A stretch of DNA of 64,000 bases from Desulfosporosinus lacus DSM 15449 (GCF_900129935.1 NZ_FQXJ01000006.1:1-64000); one strand, 5' to 3'. Counted from the stretch's first letter, positions 23,551 to 34,400 are shown. Numbers and translations: made by a program. The notes: generated by a model not told the origin, from the sequence alone.

Positions 23551-24732
23551 TTAATCCAAACGCTCAACCGCCTCTTTCACTTCCTGAAAAGAAATCCTCT
23601 CCTGTTCCAAACGAACTCCCTGGCCCCAAGTATTGTTTTGCAGGGAAGACAACAGCCGGTTTTCATCTGCCGTCAACCGATTCAACTGTGTGAAGGAAGG
23701 CTTCTCCTCTATGACCCATAGATGCTGATGGCTCATCAATATCCTTTCATTCATAAGCAACGACCGGGCTTGAGGCAAAAAGCTGCGGACTTGGTCCAAA
23801 ATGGCAAAGCCGTGGGTATCGATATCTCCCCAATAGTAAATTTCTTTCTCTTTTAACCAGGGCACGGACTTCAACACCTCAACACCGTATCCCAGCCCGA
23901 AGATCACCAACGCTTCTTTGATATCTGGAAAGCATAAGCCATTGATTTCATTCTCGGTTATAAACACCTTGGAAGCCGGAGGCTTGAATTCCGCCAGCTG
24001 TTCCACCGGAATCGTCAGATCGGAAATCCCCTGAAGATAATGCTGCCGGTCAAGGAAGCGCAGCCTGACTTGCACCGGCTTAGCCTGCAATCCATAACGC
24101 AGCTCAAATGAAGGAGCGCTGTGATCAATCGCTTCCTCAGGCAAAATAATATTCAATAACTCCGTCAGAAGCCCTTTTCTTTGCTCAATAAACTTGGTGT
24201 TAATCCCGGGAATATCCAGTTGCCGCAGATATAAACCGCAGCGCAGGTGACTGAAGAACCAGCTCAGCACGGCCAGGATACCCCTCCAGTCAGCTCCAAC
24301 AGCCAGTACTCTGTGGGGATGTTTAAGAATCCATTCCTGCAAAACAGGCCATTCCTCCCGAATCAGCCGGGCAAGTTCCAGAAATTTGTCTCCTTCCTGC
24401 TCTTTCCTTAACAAGCGCAGGGCATCCTTCATGGTGGGAATAAGGGCATGAGTTGGCAGGAGATTCCGGCCCGATTGACGGTGTACTATTTCCTTTTTCA
24501 CCAGTTCATAGCCAAAGCCGGTCTCCTGCTTGCTCTGCTTCTTAAGGGACTTGATCCAGCGGGAGATTTCAGCAAAATTCTCATTCACCTCACTTCTTTG
24601 CGGTCTTTTCAGGGGAATGCGCAAGGGAAATAGCTCATCAGGCATCAGCAGTGATTGCAAAATCCGGCCCGAATCCCACTTCCGCCGCAACTGTTCTCGG
24701 ATCCATAACGAATCAGACCACTTGATGGACAT
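23551..24732 (-). CDS. jetD: Wadjet defence protein JetD (DUF3322/DUF2220, Toprim nuclease)
   Basis: A 393-residue nuclease subunit. The N-terminal DUF3322 region includes LWIREQLRRKWDSGRILQSL. The Toprim-like catalytic domain lies at about 230-330: glutamate in VFITENEINGLCFPD and the D-x-D in IYYWGDIDTHGFAIL. It overlaps jetC by 20 bp. In Wadjet the JetABC SMC complex extrudes plasmid DNA and JetD cleaves it, limiting closed circular DNA. All expected acidic residues look present. Confidence 0.92.
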   Translation of the reverse strand: MSIKWSDSLWIREQLRRKWDSGRILQSLLMPDELFPLRIPLKRPQRSEVNENFAEISRWIKSLKKQSKQETGFGYELVKKEIVHRQSGRNLLPTHALIPTMKDALRLLRKEQEGDKFLELARLIREEWPVLQEWILKHPHRVLAVGADWRGILAVLSWFFSHLRCGLYLRQLDIPGINTKFIEQRKGLLTELLNIILPEEAIDHSAPSFELRYGLQAKPVQVRLRFLDRQHYLQGISDLTIPVEQLAEFKPPASKVFITENEINGLCFPDIKEALVIFGLGYGVEVLKSVPWLKEKEIYYWGDIDTHGFAILDQVRSFLPQARSLLMNERILMSHQHLWVIEEKPSFTQLNRLTADENRLLSSLQNNTWGQGVRLEQERISFQEVKEAVERLD

Positions 24733-27700
24733 ATTGAGTCACCTCCCTGGCCTTCCGCTCTTGCTCATACTCCTGGATAGAAATATCCCGCAGCATGGAT
24801 TGATGTTTTACATCATCATGATGGACAAAGCCCACATGAGCAATAAATTTGGCGATGGTGGGGATTTTGAGCAGGGGAGTGACAATCAGCAGCTGCAACT
24901 CCAGCTTTTTAAATAATTCCAGGCCAAAGCGGGCCGATTCATCCGAGCTTTTCAGAAACGCTTCATCAATGACCACGAAACGGAAAGACTGGGGCCGGGA
25001 TTCCTGCCCTTCCAAACCAAAATGATAGACCAGGCTGGCCGCCAGAATAGTGTAAGCCAGCTTTTCCTTTTGCCCTCCGGATTTTCCGCCGGAATCGGTA
25101 TAATGCTCATATTCTTCATCGCTCTCCCGCCATCGTTCCGAAGCGGCAAATAAAAACCAGTTGCGGACATCAATGACTTTTTTGGTCCAGCGCTCATCTC
25201 TTTCGGTCTCCCCAGGCCGACCCCGGAAGCGCTCAATGATAGCTTTCACCTGCAGGAACTTTGTTTCAGCATATTGTTCATCCTCAGAACCGCTCAGAGC
25301 CCCTTCAGTACAGGCTTTTAACTGAACTCGGAATTCTTTGATATCCGTATCATAGGTTTCAGCATACTCCAGACGGATATACCTTCCTTCGTTATAGTCG
25401 ATGGCGTTCAGGGAGCCGTTAATTTGTTCAATCCGGGTCTGGATGGTATCCTGTGCCTGTTTTAATTTGGCCTGGAATAAAGCGATTTGATTAATAGCAT
25501 TTTCATGCAGCAATTGCTTAAAACGCTGTTCAAATGCCGGTAATCCGTCACTTTGCAGCTGCTCCAGCATCCGGGCATATTCGGGCAAGCTCTCCAGATC
25601 GGAATCAAGCTCTCTTGTTTCTTCAGTATATCTATTATTATAAGCCTGCATCGCCTTAACGAGTCTATTTTTGAGCCGTCCCATCTCGTCGATCAGTGTA
25701 TTACGTTCCCTTTCGATCCAATCCAGATAATCCCGTTCCAGTGTTTTCCCATTGTCCAGGGTCAAACCGGTATTCCCCAAAGCCTCCGACTCATGCTGCT
25801 CCAGGAAAGGGTAAGCCTCTTCCTGCATTACCAGTGTAGCTTCAGCCGCAGTATTTGCAGTGCTCACTTTATCCTTCAGCAGAGCGTCCCGGTTATTTTC
25901 CATTGTTGTCTCATCTTTGCGAGCTTTCTCCACAATTTTTTCATGGGTTTCCTGCTTCTGCATCAATTCAGTCAACTGATTCTGGAGCCCTTGCAGGATA
26001 TCGTTTTCCTGCTCCAGTTTCCTTTTTAATTTTTCTTTTTCTTTAATATCCTTTTCCGCTGTATTAGTGTCAATGTCGGCAAAATCATCAATACTAGCCA
26101 TGCCTGCAACTGCCTGAACGCGCTCCTGACTCTCCCGCTGCTTCCCATAGATATCATCCAGTTCCGTATGATAAAATTGGGCCTCATTCCTTAAGTCCCA
26201 TTCGCTTTCCTCCAGAGCGGCAATTTTTTTCTGATTGGAAAAACCCAACACATAGCGGCGGCGGTCATTGAGCCCATGCCGATCATCTTTTTCATGACGT
26301 TTACCCCCGGTTTTCATCTGCCCGGATTGGGTGATGGCCTGGGTTTCCCGGCGAAATTGCTCCATGGTCTCGCAGCAAACATGAGTAAAGCGCTGGCGCA
26401 GCTCCTTGCTGAGCCAGACACCGAAGGGCGTGCCGGGCTTGAGTTTTAGCTTTTCGGCTGCGGAGAAAGGATTCAGCCGCCCGGAAGCAGACGTCTGTAC
26501 TTCATCCTGAACCCGGTAATAGACCAGCCGCATCCCCAGATGGGTCCGGTCTACCCACTGCATGACGACCTGATAATGACGCTCCGGCACCAGCAACGAC
26601 AGACTGAAGCTATGCAGCAGCCTCTCAATAGCTCCTTCCCAGCTCTCTTCCCCCGTTCTGACTTCCAGCAGTTCACCGACAAAAGGCAATTCGTCTTCTC
26701 TGATCTGCAGAACTTGACAGAGTTGTTGGCGTTTCTCAACGAATTCCCGGGGAATACTGGATGTGCGGGAACGGAGGGATGCCAATTCCTGAGCCACTTG
26801 ATCGGCCGCCTTATTTGCCTTGTCCTCCTCCGTAAAGGCAGTCTTAAGATCCTCCCGCAGACTTCTCTGCGCTTCTTCCTCATTCCGCTTAAATTCCGCT
26901 AATTTTCTTTGGTTAGCCAGAAAAACAGCTAACGAATCCGGCACAGGCAGCTTAAGGATTTGGGCATGACAGGTATAGGCCTCCAGATTCTTCTTGAGGC
27001 GCTTAAGAGTTTGCCTGGCGATCTCAATATCCCGGGTTAATCTTTCCAGAGCATCTCCGCCATTAGCAAAAATAGCTCTTTCAATTTCTTTGATATTTTC
27101 AGCCAAATCACGTTGAATTGCTTCTGCCTGTTCCCGTGCTGCAGCAGCCAAAATCAGTTTCTGCTCCTGTTTGGCTATTTCAGCGCTCAGTAAAACCAGC
27201 CTCCGCTCGGCGAACCAGGGAGCTAAAGCCTGGCGTGCTTGATTCAGCAACTTTTGTTTGTCTTCAAGCCGGAGGCAGCTATTTCCCTGATCAACAAGGG
27301 GAGTCAGCAGCTGAATCTGCAGCTTGGCTTTAAGGACAGCTTCATGGGCCCCATTCAGATCCTGAAAATGTTTGATCAGGTCATCCACGTTTTTAGCCGT
27401 ATTAGGAACCTCCAACATATTGGTTCGGACAAAATCCGTTAAAGCCTCAACCTTTTTCATAGAGATGGTCTGCTGAAACAAATCCAGAGCCTGCTCCTGA
27501 GCAATACCAAACTTACGGCGAAAGACCTCGGCATAGCGGCTGTAGTCTTCAAAGACCTGAACCCTGCTGCCGGCTTTTAAGCGTTTTTTCAGAACCCTGA
27601 CCTCATTGTTAAATCTGGCAAAGTCCTGGGTGATCCACATCTCTTTATCAGCTACAACATAAAAACGGACCGGAGACTTCTGGGGATCCGGGAACCAGAA

Positions 27701-28114
27701 AAATTGAGCCAGGGTAACATGCTGAGATAAACCCTGATCCAAAAATGTTGCCAGAATAACGGAATAGTGATTGGGGTCCCGTAAGGAATCAGGCTGACCA
27801 TTTCCTTCACTGCTCCGTTTCTGACCAAAATAACCCCGCACATAAGAGGTAACTGAACGCTCCTTGGCACTGGAATCGGCCGCTTTGTTATAAGCTACCT
27901 TCCGCGGATGGACCAAAAGGGTCGTTAAAGCATCAACCAAGGTGGATTTCCCCGAACCCACATCCCCGGTTAAAAGGCTGGTTTCTCCTTGGGGAGAAAA
28001 GGTCCAGACTTTGCCATCGAAAGTACCCCAATTATAGACTTCAAGCTTATGTAAGCGAAATCCCGGTGTAGGGCCAAAAAGCCTGCCTGGGTCTTCCAAG
28101 TTAAACGAACTCAT
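24713..28114 (-). CDS. jetC: Wadjet SMC-like ATPase JetC
   Basis: An 1133-residue SMC/MukB-like ATPase. Walker A is LTGDVGSGKSTLVDAL (residues 48-63). Long coiled coils run roughly 280-460 and 620-960, with a hinge-like globular segment (about 470-600) between. The ABC signature is DSGGKSGGQKEKLAYTILAA (from residue about 1007), and Walker B is FRFVVIDEAFLKSSDE (about 1047). This is the motor subunit that extrudes DNA loops. It overlaps jetB by 4 bp and jetD by 20 bp. A fragment of a second jetC lies at 56180-56480. Confidence 0.93.
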   Translation of the reverse strand: MSSFNLEDPGRLFGPTPGFRLHKLEVYNWGTFDGKVWTFSPQGETSLLTGDVGSGKSTLVDALTTLLVHPRKVAYNKAADSSAKERSVTSYVRGYFGQKRSSEGNGQPDSLRDPNHYSVILATFLDQGLSQHVTLAQFFWFPDPQKSPVRFYVVADKEMWITQDFARFNNEVRVLKKRLKAGSRVQVFEDYSRYAEVFRRKFGIAQEQALDLFQQTISMKKVEALTDFVRTNMLEVPNTAKNVDDLIKHFQDLNGAHEAVLKAKLQIQLLTPLVDQGNSCLRLEDKQKLLNQARQALAPWFAERRLVLLSAEIAKQEQKLILAAAAREQAEAIQRDLAENIKEIERAIFANGGDALERLTRDIEIARQTLKRLKKNLEAYTCHAQILKLPVPDSLAVFLANQRKLAEFKRNEEEAQRSLREDLKTAFTEEDKANKAADQVAQELASLRSRTSSIPREFVEKRQQLCQVLQIREDELPFVGELLEVRTGEESWEGAIERLLHSFSLSLLVPERHYQVVMQWVDRTHLGMRLVYYRVQDEVQTSASGRLNPFSAAEKLKLKPGTPFGVWLSKELRQRFTHVCCETMEQFRRETQAITQSGQMKTGGKRHEKDDRHGLNDRRRYVLGFSNQKKIAALEESEWDLRNEAQFYHTELDDIYGKQRESQERVQAVAGMASIDDFADIDTNTAEKDIKEKEKLKRKLEQENDILQGLQNQLTELMQKQETHEKIVEKARKDETTMENNRDALLKDKVSTANTAAEATLVMQEEAYPFLEQHESEALGNTGLTLDNGKTLERDYLDWIERERNTLIDEMGRLKNRLVKAMQAYNNRYTEETRELDSDLESLPEYARMLEQLQSDGLPAFEQRFKQLLHENAINQIALFQAKLKQAQDTIQTRIEQINGSLNAIDYNEGRYIRLEYAETYDTDIKEFRVQLKACTEGALSGSEDEQYAETKFLQVKAIIERFRGRPGETERDERWTKKVIDVRNWFLFAASERWRESDEEYEHYTDSGGKSGGQKEKLAYTILAASLVYHFGLEGQESRPQSFRFVVIDEAFLKSSDESARFGLELFKKLELQLLIVTPLLKIPTIAKFIAHVGFVHHDDVKHQSMLRDISIQEYEQERKAREVTQYVHQVV

Positions 28115-28719
28115 GGCTCCACCTCCCCGTCCTTTTGTTCACCGGCATTGGCGTAACGCCGGTATTCTTCAAGCCGCTCGTTAAAATGGCTGAGCCACTC
28201 CCCGGTGACAAAATTGCGGAGGATGCGCTGGACTTCAAAACGTTCTTCGTTGCCTCGTAACCGATGCAAAAAGCCCATTTTTTCCACTCGGTCGATATGC
28301 TTATCGATGTCAGCCATTAATTTTGCCTCATTGGTGGTGTCCTTCAAAAACAAGCTCAGGCGCTCGGCAATCTGCTGCCTGGTAATAATAAGCCGCTGAT
28401 CCCCGGTGGTTGAATCAAACTCTACCAGTTGTTTCCGCAGAAGCACAAGCAAAAGACTAACCGGATAGCTCAGCCTATGGCGAGGTACCAAACGGGGAAT
28501 GGCCTCTTCGCCTTCTCCGTAAGAACGCTGCTTCAAATAGCCATAACCGTCCAGCTCATCTACGATCAGGGTAAGGCCAATCTTACCCACATAATCTTCA
28601 ATTTTGTTTTTCTGGGTCTGGATGACTTCCCAATACTCCTGATCCGTTTCTTTAAATACCACATTTTTAAAAAGTGCGACGACAGTTCGTGACAATGCCA
28701 AATCATCCATTGCATTCAT
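28111..28719 (-). CDS. jetB: Wadjet protein JetB (DUF4194, kleisin-associated KITE-like)
   Basis: A 202-residue DUF4194 protein with the winged-helix character of MukE/KITE proteins. Recognisable parts are FKNVVFKETDQEYWEVIQTQ near the N-terminus, VPRHRLSYPVSLLLVLLRKQ in the middle and FLHRLRGNEERFEVQRILRN near the end. It should bridge JetA and JetC. The stop overlaps the jetC start (ATGA). A 52-bp gap separates it from jetA. Confidence 0.9.
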   Translation of the reverse strand: MNAMDDLALSRTVVALFKNVVFKETDQEYWEVIQTQKNKIEDYVGKIGLTLIVDELDGYGYLKQRSYGEGEEAIPRLVPRHRLSYPVSLLLVLLRKQLVEFDSTTGDQRLIITRQQIAERLSLFLKDTTNEAKLMADIDKHIDRVEKMGFLHRLRGNEERFEVQRILRNFVTGEWLSHFNERLEEYRRYANAGEQKDGEVEP

Positions 28720-28771
28720 GATTTAGTCCCCCTGCGATCCATAGTCTCCTGAATTCCAAGCCGGCAAATTC

Positions 28772-30244
28772 TTAAACCCGCTGAAATTTTATTTTAGCCA
28801 GCTTGGCTACTCGTCTGGTTCCTGTTTCATCCTGCCAGAATACTTCCTCCAATTCGTCGGGATGAAAGGCCGCTTGCGAGCTTTCGCTGGCAATGACCAG
28901 ATAGGTAATAAGTTCACTCAACCCCAGCTCGAGAGGAAAATGCCCAATAATTTGCGAAAGCGTGATTCTGTCCTGAGATTGCAGCAGGTAGCCAATCCGG
29001 TCTTTAAGTTTTTCTTTATCCACATAGACCTGGGAGAACAGCGCTTCCGCCGGAACATCGTCGCTTCCTGCATCCATGATGTCGTCCTTCAGTTCCGGCC
29101 GCCGGGGAGGTGAAAATAAAGGCCTGTCTAAAGGAAGGCTGATTTCCGGTTTTACCCCGTCAATTTCCATGGACCAGTCCGAGGGCGGAGTATTGCGGAT
29201 TGCCACAGCCTTTCCCTCAATTTCCCGCACAAGCTGATTGATCCGGCGTTCTTCCTCCAGGAAGTTCTCATCCACATACCGCCTTAACTGCTGAGACAGA
29301 GCAGCTACCGTTTCCTGGACATGGGCCCCGGCATTTACCCAATCATGGTGAATATAGCGAATGTTCCGGATCGGTCCCATTTCCTGCACCGCTTTCATCT
29401 GCAAGACTTTATCCAGAGTGCTCTTGAAATCATCTTGATAAGCTGAGGACATCAAAAATTTCCAGAATGCAGCAAAGCTCTTTCCTTGCTCCGATTGGGC
29501 AATCCCATCCTGTTTTGCAAAGATTGATTCCAGTAATTCTCCTTTTCCCCGTCCCCAGGTGGCAATCCGTTCCCGCATCCCCCGGTCCAGTTCCCGAAAA
29601 TTTTGTTCTACTGCCCGGAAGTCGGCCAAAATCTCTCGGGCAGTCGTCATCGCCTGCCAAAAACGCTCCTTGATTTGCGTTTCATCCAGCAGCTCCACCT
29701 GTCCCTTCTGCACCCGGATGATCTCCTGTTCAATTTCTGCTTTACGTCGTTCGAGCTCGGCCAAGCGTAACTTTGGATCGGTTTCAGAACGCTCCACAAT
29801 CTGGTGCAGGAGTTCAAATACTGTGATCAGGCGTGATTCTGTACCGATAAATACCTGTTGTCTTAAACTCAGAAGCCACTCAATGGCTTTCTGGGCCAGG
29901 GAGGTTACATCAAAATAAGGCTCGTCCTGTCCCGGGGGATAGAATTTCCGCAGCCAGCCATGTTCATCATTCGCCCAGTCATCCAGATATTCCCTTCCCG
30001 AACGGGGAAAAAGGGAGTCAGCGCGCCCCTGATTGAGCAACTCAATAAAGCCCTCCAAGCGGCTGATCAATTCTTGCTCGGCAATCTGCCGCTTATTTTC
30101 CGCAATAAATTCTCTATAGAGAAAAGATGCCACAAAAGGAGCCTGAGATGATGTTAACAAACGCCACGCCGGATTTTTCTTGCGCAGTAACTCCAGAAAC
30201 TCGAATGACATGTGTTCCGAAAACTCAGTTTTTTGTTGTGCCAT
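28772..30244 (-). CDS. jetA: Wadjet protein JetA (DUF3375, kleisin/MukF-like)
   Basis: A 490-residue DUF3375 protein, first gene of the operon. The N-terminus FLELLRKKNPAWRLLTSSQA and the long helical middle with AELERRKAEIEQEIIRVQKG are typical of MukF-like kleisins. The ending PLELGLSELITYLVIASESS resembles the C-terminal winged helix. Start ATG follows ACGGAGGAAG. The gene set jetA-jetB-jetC-jetD with DUF3375/DUF4194/SMC/DUF3322 defines a type I Wadjet system, here complete. Confidence 0.9.
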   Translation of the reverse strand: MAQQKTEFSEHMSFEFLELLRKKNPAWRLLTSSQAPFVASFLYREFIAENKRQIAEQELISRLEGFIELLNQGRADSLFPRSGREYLDDWANDEHGWLRKFYPPGQDEPYFDVTSLAQKAIEWLLSLRQQVFIGTESRLITVFELLHQIVERSETDPKLRLAELERRKAEIEQEIIRVQKGQVELLDETQIKERFWQAMTTAREILADFRAVEQNFRELDRGMRERIATWGRGKGELLESIFAKQDGIAQSEQGKSFAAFWKFLMSSAYQDDFKSTLDKVLQMKAVQEMGPIRNIRYIHHDWVNAGAHVQETVAALSQQLRRYVDENFLEEERRINQLVREIEGKAVAIRNTPPSDWSMEIDGVKPEISLPLDRPLFSPPRRPELKDDIMDAGSDDVPAEALFSQVYVDKEKLKDRIGYLLQSQDRITLSQIIGHFPLELGLSELITYLVIASESSQAAFHPDELEEVFWQDETGTRRVAKLAKIKFQRV

Positions 30245-30452
30245 CGAACGACTTCCTCCGTTTGATTTCCTTCTCTGTTAAAATATAGATTTCGACAGCT
30301 TACATCTATTTCCTTTCAAAGGTCAACAATTTTGTACTAGTGAAGAGCATGGATTAAGCAAAAGATATTCGCCATATTCGATAGTGTTCTGCTGATTTAT
30401 ATCACTTCCTGTTTGGAGAAAGAAGATGGTGAGTATGGGACTTAGCAACGAA

Positions 30453-30481
30453 TTGAGCAAAGCGATATTGCATGCTATAAT
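30453..30481 (+). promoter_or_regulatory. Promoter of the MNT-HEPN module
   Basis: TTGAGC (30453-30458), 17 bp, TATAAT (30476-30481), 35 bp upstream of the MNT start. Confidence 0.65.
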
Positions 30482-30516
30482 TCAGATAGATTTAACTCTG
30501 AGTCGGGAGTGATTCT

Positions 30517-30858
30517 ATGGCATCCCTAACTAAAACAGAACAAACGGCTTTAGACAGAACAATTCAACATATACGCGATGTTTGTAGGGATAACTTAATT
30601 TCTGTGATTCTCTACGGTTCCAAAGCCCGAGGGGATTCTCAGCCTGAATCCGATATTGATATTATGATTCTAGTTCGCAATCGCGATAAAGTAGACAGAG
30701 ATAAACTTTATGATTTTCTTTTACTTGACGATGTGGGTTATGACATTAATATTTCGCTCAATATTTATGAAGGAGAATACTTTAATCAGTTGTCAGCAAT
30801 GCAGGTACCTTTTGTTAAAAATGTCCTAAAAGAAGGAGAAACATTGTGGACCGTATAG
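30517..30858 (+). CDS. MNT nucleotidyltransferase, antitoxin of an MNT-HEPN (type VII) pair
   Basis: A 113-residue minimal nucleotidyltransferase. The active site is LYGSKARGDSQPESDIDIMI, giving GSxARG and the D-x-D metal pair. In MntA-HepT systems this enzyme AMPylates the HEPN ribonuclease to silence it. The HEPN gene begins inside the last codons (GTG at 30846, after AAGGAG). Because that HEPN gene carries a stop codon, this antitoxin may now be redundant. Confidence 0.88.
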   Translation: MASLTKTEQTALDRTIQHIRDVCRDNLISVILYGSKARGDSQPESDIDIMILVRNRDKVDRDKLYDFLLLDDVGYDINISLNIYEGEYFNQLSAMQVPFVKNVLKEGETLWTV

Positions 30859-31256
30859 AAACCAAAGATTTGGCCTTTTATCGATTGCAATCTGCTAAAG
30901 AACGGTTAGCAGTTGCCGAGGATCTATTTAAGCTGGAACATTACCGGGATTGTTTATCCAAGGCATAATACTCCCTCTTTCAGGCAGCTAGGGCGGCTTT
31001 GGCTACATTAGGACTTGATTCGCGGAAACATTCTGGAGTTATAAGTGGGTTTAATATTAATTTTGTGAAGCCCGGAATATTTCCAAAAGAGTACCGAAAG
31101 ATAATCGCAAGCTCTCAGGACCTGAGATTAGCCAGTGATTATGATGATTTCTATCTTGCTAGTAAACAAGACGCTGAAAAAACTCTTAAAGATGTTCAAA
31201 TGGTTATAAAAGGTATCGAAGACTATTTAAATTCTTACTATGCCGACCTCCAATGA
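30846..31256 (+). pseudogene. HEPN toxin gene interrupted by a TAA codon
   Basis: The GTG frame encodes a HEPN domain of 137 codons, with a TAA at codon 41 (30966-30968) in CLSKA-stop-YSLFQAARAA. Intact relatives have Tyr at this point (AYYSLFQ), so a single TAT-to-TAA change explains it. The frame is otherwise open to 31256, with SRKHSGVISGFNINFVKPGI and VIKGIEDYLNSYYADLQ. The toxin is probably inactive unless the stop is read through or translation restarts downstream; no good internal start is seen. Confidence 0.85.
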
Positions 31257-31257
31257 G

Positions 31258-31297
31258 ACAAAGGCTTCCCTGAGAGAAATCTCGGGGAAGCCTTTGT
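31258..31297 (+). terminator. Terminator of the MNT-HEPN module
   Basis: ACAAAGGCTTCCC-TGAGA-GAAA-TCTCG-GGGAAGCCTTTGT, an approximately 18-bp stem with a GAAA tetraloop. Confidence 0.85.
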
Positions 31298-31387
31298 TGT
31301 GATATGCTTATTCTTCCTCATAAAAAGGAAGTTGGTTAATAACTCTACAAATATGTATGAGAAATCTAAATTTTTTTGTAATAAAAA

Positions 31388-31422
31388 AGCTGCCGCCGAG
31401 ACCTGTAGACCTTGGCGCAGCT
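31388..31422 (-). terminator. Terminator of the surface-protein gene
   Basis: AGCTGC...GCAGCT outer stem with inner imperfect pairing; on the minus strand TTTTTTATT follows. It lies just past the stop at 31436. Confidence 0.75.
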
Positions 31423-31435
31423 ATCATTTTGTATA

Positions 31436-34400
31436 TTATTGACCAGCCAGCTCCCTAAGCTGATCTTCAATGCCCTTCCCCACTACATACTCCCCACCGA
31501 AAATAGCCGTTTTACTTAACCCTCCGGCTTCAAGGTAACGGATGACCTGTTCAGGCAAATTAACATCCACGAGAATGATCGGTGCCTTATGTTGTGCGGC
31601 ATAGACACTACCGGCTAAAGCGTCCGGGTAATTATTGCCGGTAGCGATACAGACGGTCTGAACTCCTGAAGGAGAACCTGATCCGGGGTTATCACTCAAG
31701 CTGGGGAAGAAATATTTCGCCACAGCCAGCGATGTGTCATAGCGGTCTTCTCCGCCGATCCTGATGAGATCTTCCGCTGCCAATCCACTGAGCAGCCCAG
31801 CCTCTTTTTTCACGTCCTCACCGACTGCTCCCTGCAGCCCGATAATATAGATCTTATCCGGCTTGATGGCAGCAATTTTCTCCTTAACCACATCAGGTAT
31901 CCCATTCTTCTGCACCAGGAGAATAGGATATCCTCTTTGAGCTGCTATACTGCTCACCGACAAAGCGTCAGGATAGTTCTCCCCGCTGACTAAGACCACC
32001 GGGGTGCCGGTCTCAACTTGCAGCTGTTCCGCTATTTTGGCTGAGGTAGCATAGCATTCGTTTCCGGCGAGCCGGATAGTCTGTCTAATGCCAGCATCCC
32101 TGAGTCTGTCTGCGAAACTTTGACCGATAACTGCCGTGCCGCCGAGGATATACACCGTACCCCCTGTTTCCAGCTCAGCAGTGAGATAATCCAGAACTTT
32201 CTTTTGCGCGGCTTCCGAATCGCCGACTAAAAGAATGGGAGCATTGAGCCGATAGGCCAGGACACTACCTGCCAAAGCATCCGGGTAATTGCCGGCTGTG
32301 GCCAGAACGACAGTGGATACCTTGCCAGGATAAGCCGCCCGGGCAATAGCCAGAGCAGTCTCCACCCCATCCACTCCGGCAAGCCGGATAACGGGATCAT
32401 AGACCACGGCGTAATCGCTGAAATGGGAGGTGCTGAAGACAACGGTTCCGCTGTCCGGATCGTAATGTCCATTCGGTACGGTGACCACACTACCCGACCC
32501 ATCGATGTACCAGACCACGATATGCTCTGGATTGGCCAGTTCTTCAGGAGTGGGCGTATATGGAATGGCTACAGTGACCGGCGCGTCGGGATTGTTCCAC
32601 GCAGTCTGCTCTCCGTCCACCGACAGGGTAAACGATATGAGCGGGTGGTTGCCGATGGCTGTTCTGACCGTTTCCGGCAGAGCGGATGAGTCCCCCTGCC
32701 CGATGGTGATTTGCGCCTTGCTCCCGTCCACATTCTCAACACCCGTCAGCATATCGGCCGGTACGGTGATGCTGCCAAGACCGGTATGGAGAGTCAGCGC
32801 CCCCTGCCCGTCGATTGATGACAAAGACTGAACAGGGATGCCGAAGGAATAGGTATCAATACCGGACATTGGCGGCAACTTGATCACTGAGGTCCCATCC
32901 TCTGAGAAAAGATTGCCTATATCTACGACCGCACTGCCGGCAGTTTTATCAACCGTGACCGGCAGAGTAGTTTTTTTCGTGCCGTTTCCTGCCACATCCG
33001 TCACTTCCAGATCCGCGGTATAGTTTTGATCATCGGGAGTACTGCCGCCACCACCGGAGGAGCCGCCGCCACCCGACCTGGCTTTTACCGTCACGCTAAC
33101 GGTCATGTCCAGGGAAACGCCATCCTGATTGTTCACGCCGCTGGGTAGGCTTACGGTTCCGTTCACTGTGAAGGTCTGCTCAGAGCCTGAAGACGGATTA
33201 TAGGTGCTTGACGCCACATTCCAGGTCACGTCTCCGCTCACTTCTCCCCCATCGGTGACCAGTATCACAGTAGAGGGCAAGCCCAGCGCTGATGCTGTTT
33301 TCTCAGTACCGTTGGCTACACCCGTGATGGCTGCCGGTGTCGTTACGCTGATTAAGACTTTGTCCGTGGATACTGCTGCCAGAACCGTCACATTAATGCT
33401 CACATCCAAGGAAACACCATCCGGGTTCACCACGCCGCTGGGCAGACTGACTGTTCCATCTACGATGAAAGTCTGTTCAGCGGTATCCGCCGGATCGTAG
33501 GAACTGGAAGCTACATCCCAGGTCACGCTTCCGCTCACATTACCCTCAGCGGTAATCAGCGTTACAGCAGCAGGCAGACCCAGGGCCGCAGCCGTTTTCT
33601 CCGTACCGTTGGCCACACCTGTGATGGCTACGGGTGTAGTGATACTCAGGAGCGTCTTGCTGATGGTGATGCTCAAGTCCTGTGTATCGCTGCCGGTGAT
33701 GTTCTCCGCCTTAATGGCAAAATCGAAAGTCCCGCTGGCTGTGGGGACGCCGGAAATAGTGTCACCGCCTGTGAGGGTCAGACCAACCGGCAGATTGCCG
33801 CTGACCATGGACCAGGTCATGGGCGTATCCCCTGTTGCTGCCAGGGTTTGACTGTAAGTGTCACCTACCGCTCCCCCCGGGAGAGATGTTGTCGTGATGG
33901 TGGGAGCCGTGCCCGCTGTCCATTTGGCGTACAATATGGTATCCTCGTTCACCCTGTCGTTGTCAAAATCCCAACCGTCACTACAATCCTCATCTTTATA
34001 CCAGCCGCCGAAGAGACAGCCTGCTTGGACCGGGTCGGCGGGTTTAAGGATTTTTTCACCTGCTGCGGCTACAAGATCCGAAACGGGAGAGCCTTCACCC
34101 ACACTGAAGGAAACCGTATATAAGGAGTGGAACGGAAAGCCCTTGGCCAGGGCATAAGTTTGCGCCGTCGAGGACTCAAACCCGTAGATGCCGTCATTGG
34201 CAACAGCCGTATATTTAAAAACATCGTTGCCGAAAGACGGGCCGCTAGCGAGAATAACCGCCTTGCGCAGGTCGGTGCAGAACTGAAAGGCACCGTTGCC
34301 GATACTGGTTACGTTAGGGGAAATGGTCACCGCCGGAAGACTGTCGCAACCTAAAAAGGCGAAGTCGCCGATGCTTCGAAGGCTGTCGGGCAAAGCAAGG

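Noticed and set aside
23551-30244. MukBEF-like chromosome condensin instead of Wadjet.
   Set aside because: The fourth gene with a Toprim catalytic site (DUF3322/DUF2220) and the DUF3375/DUF4194 subunits define Wadjet.
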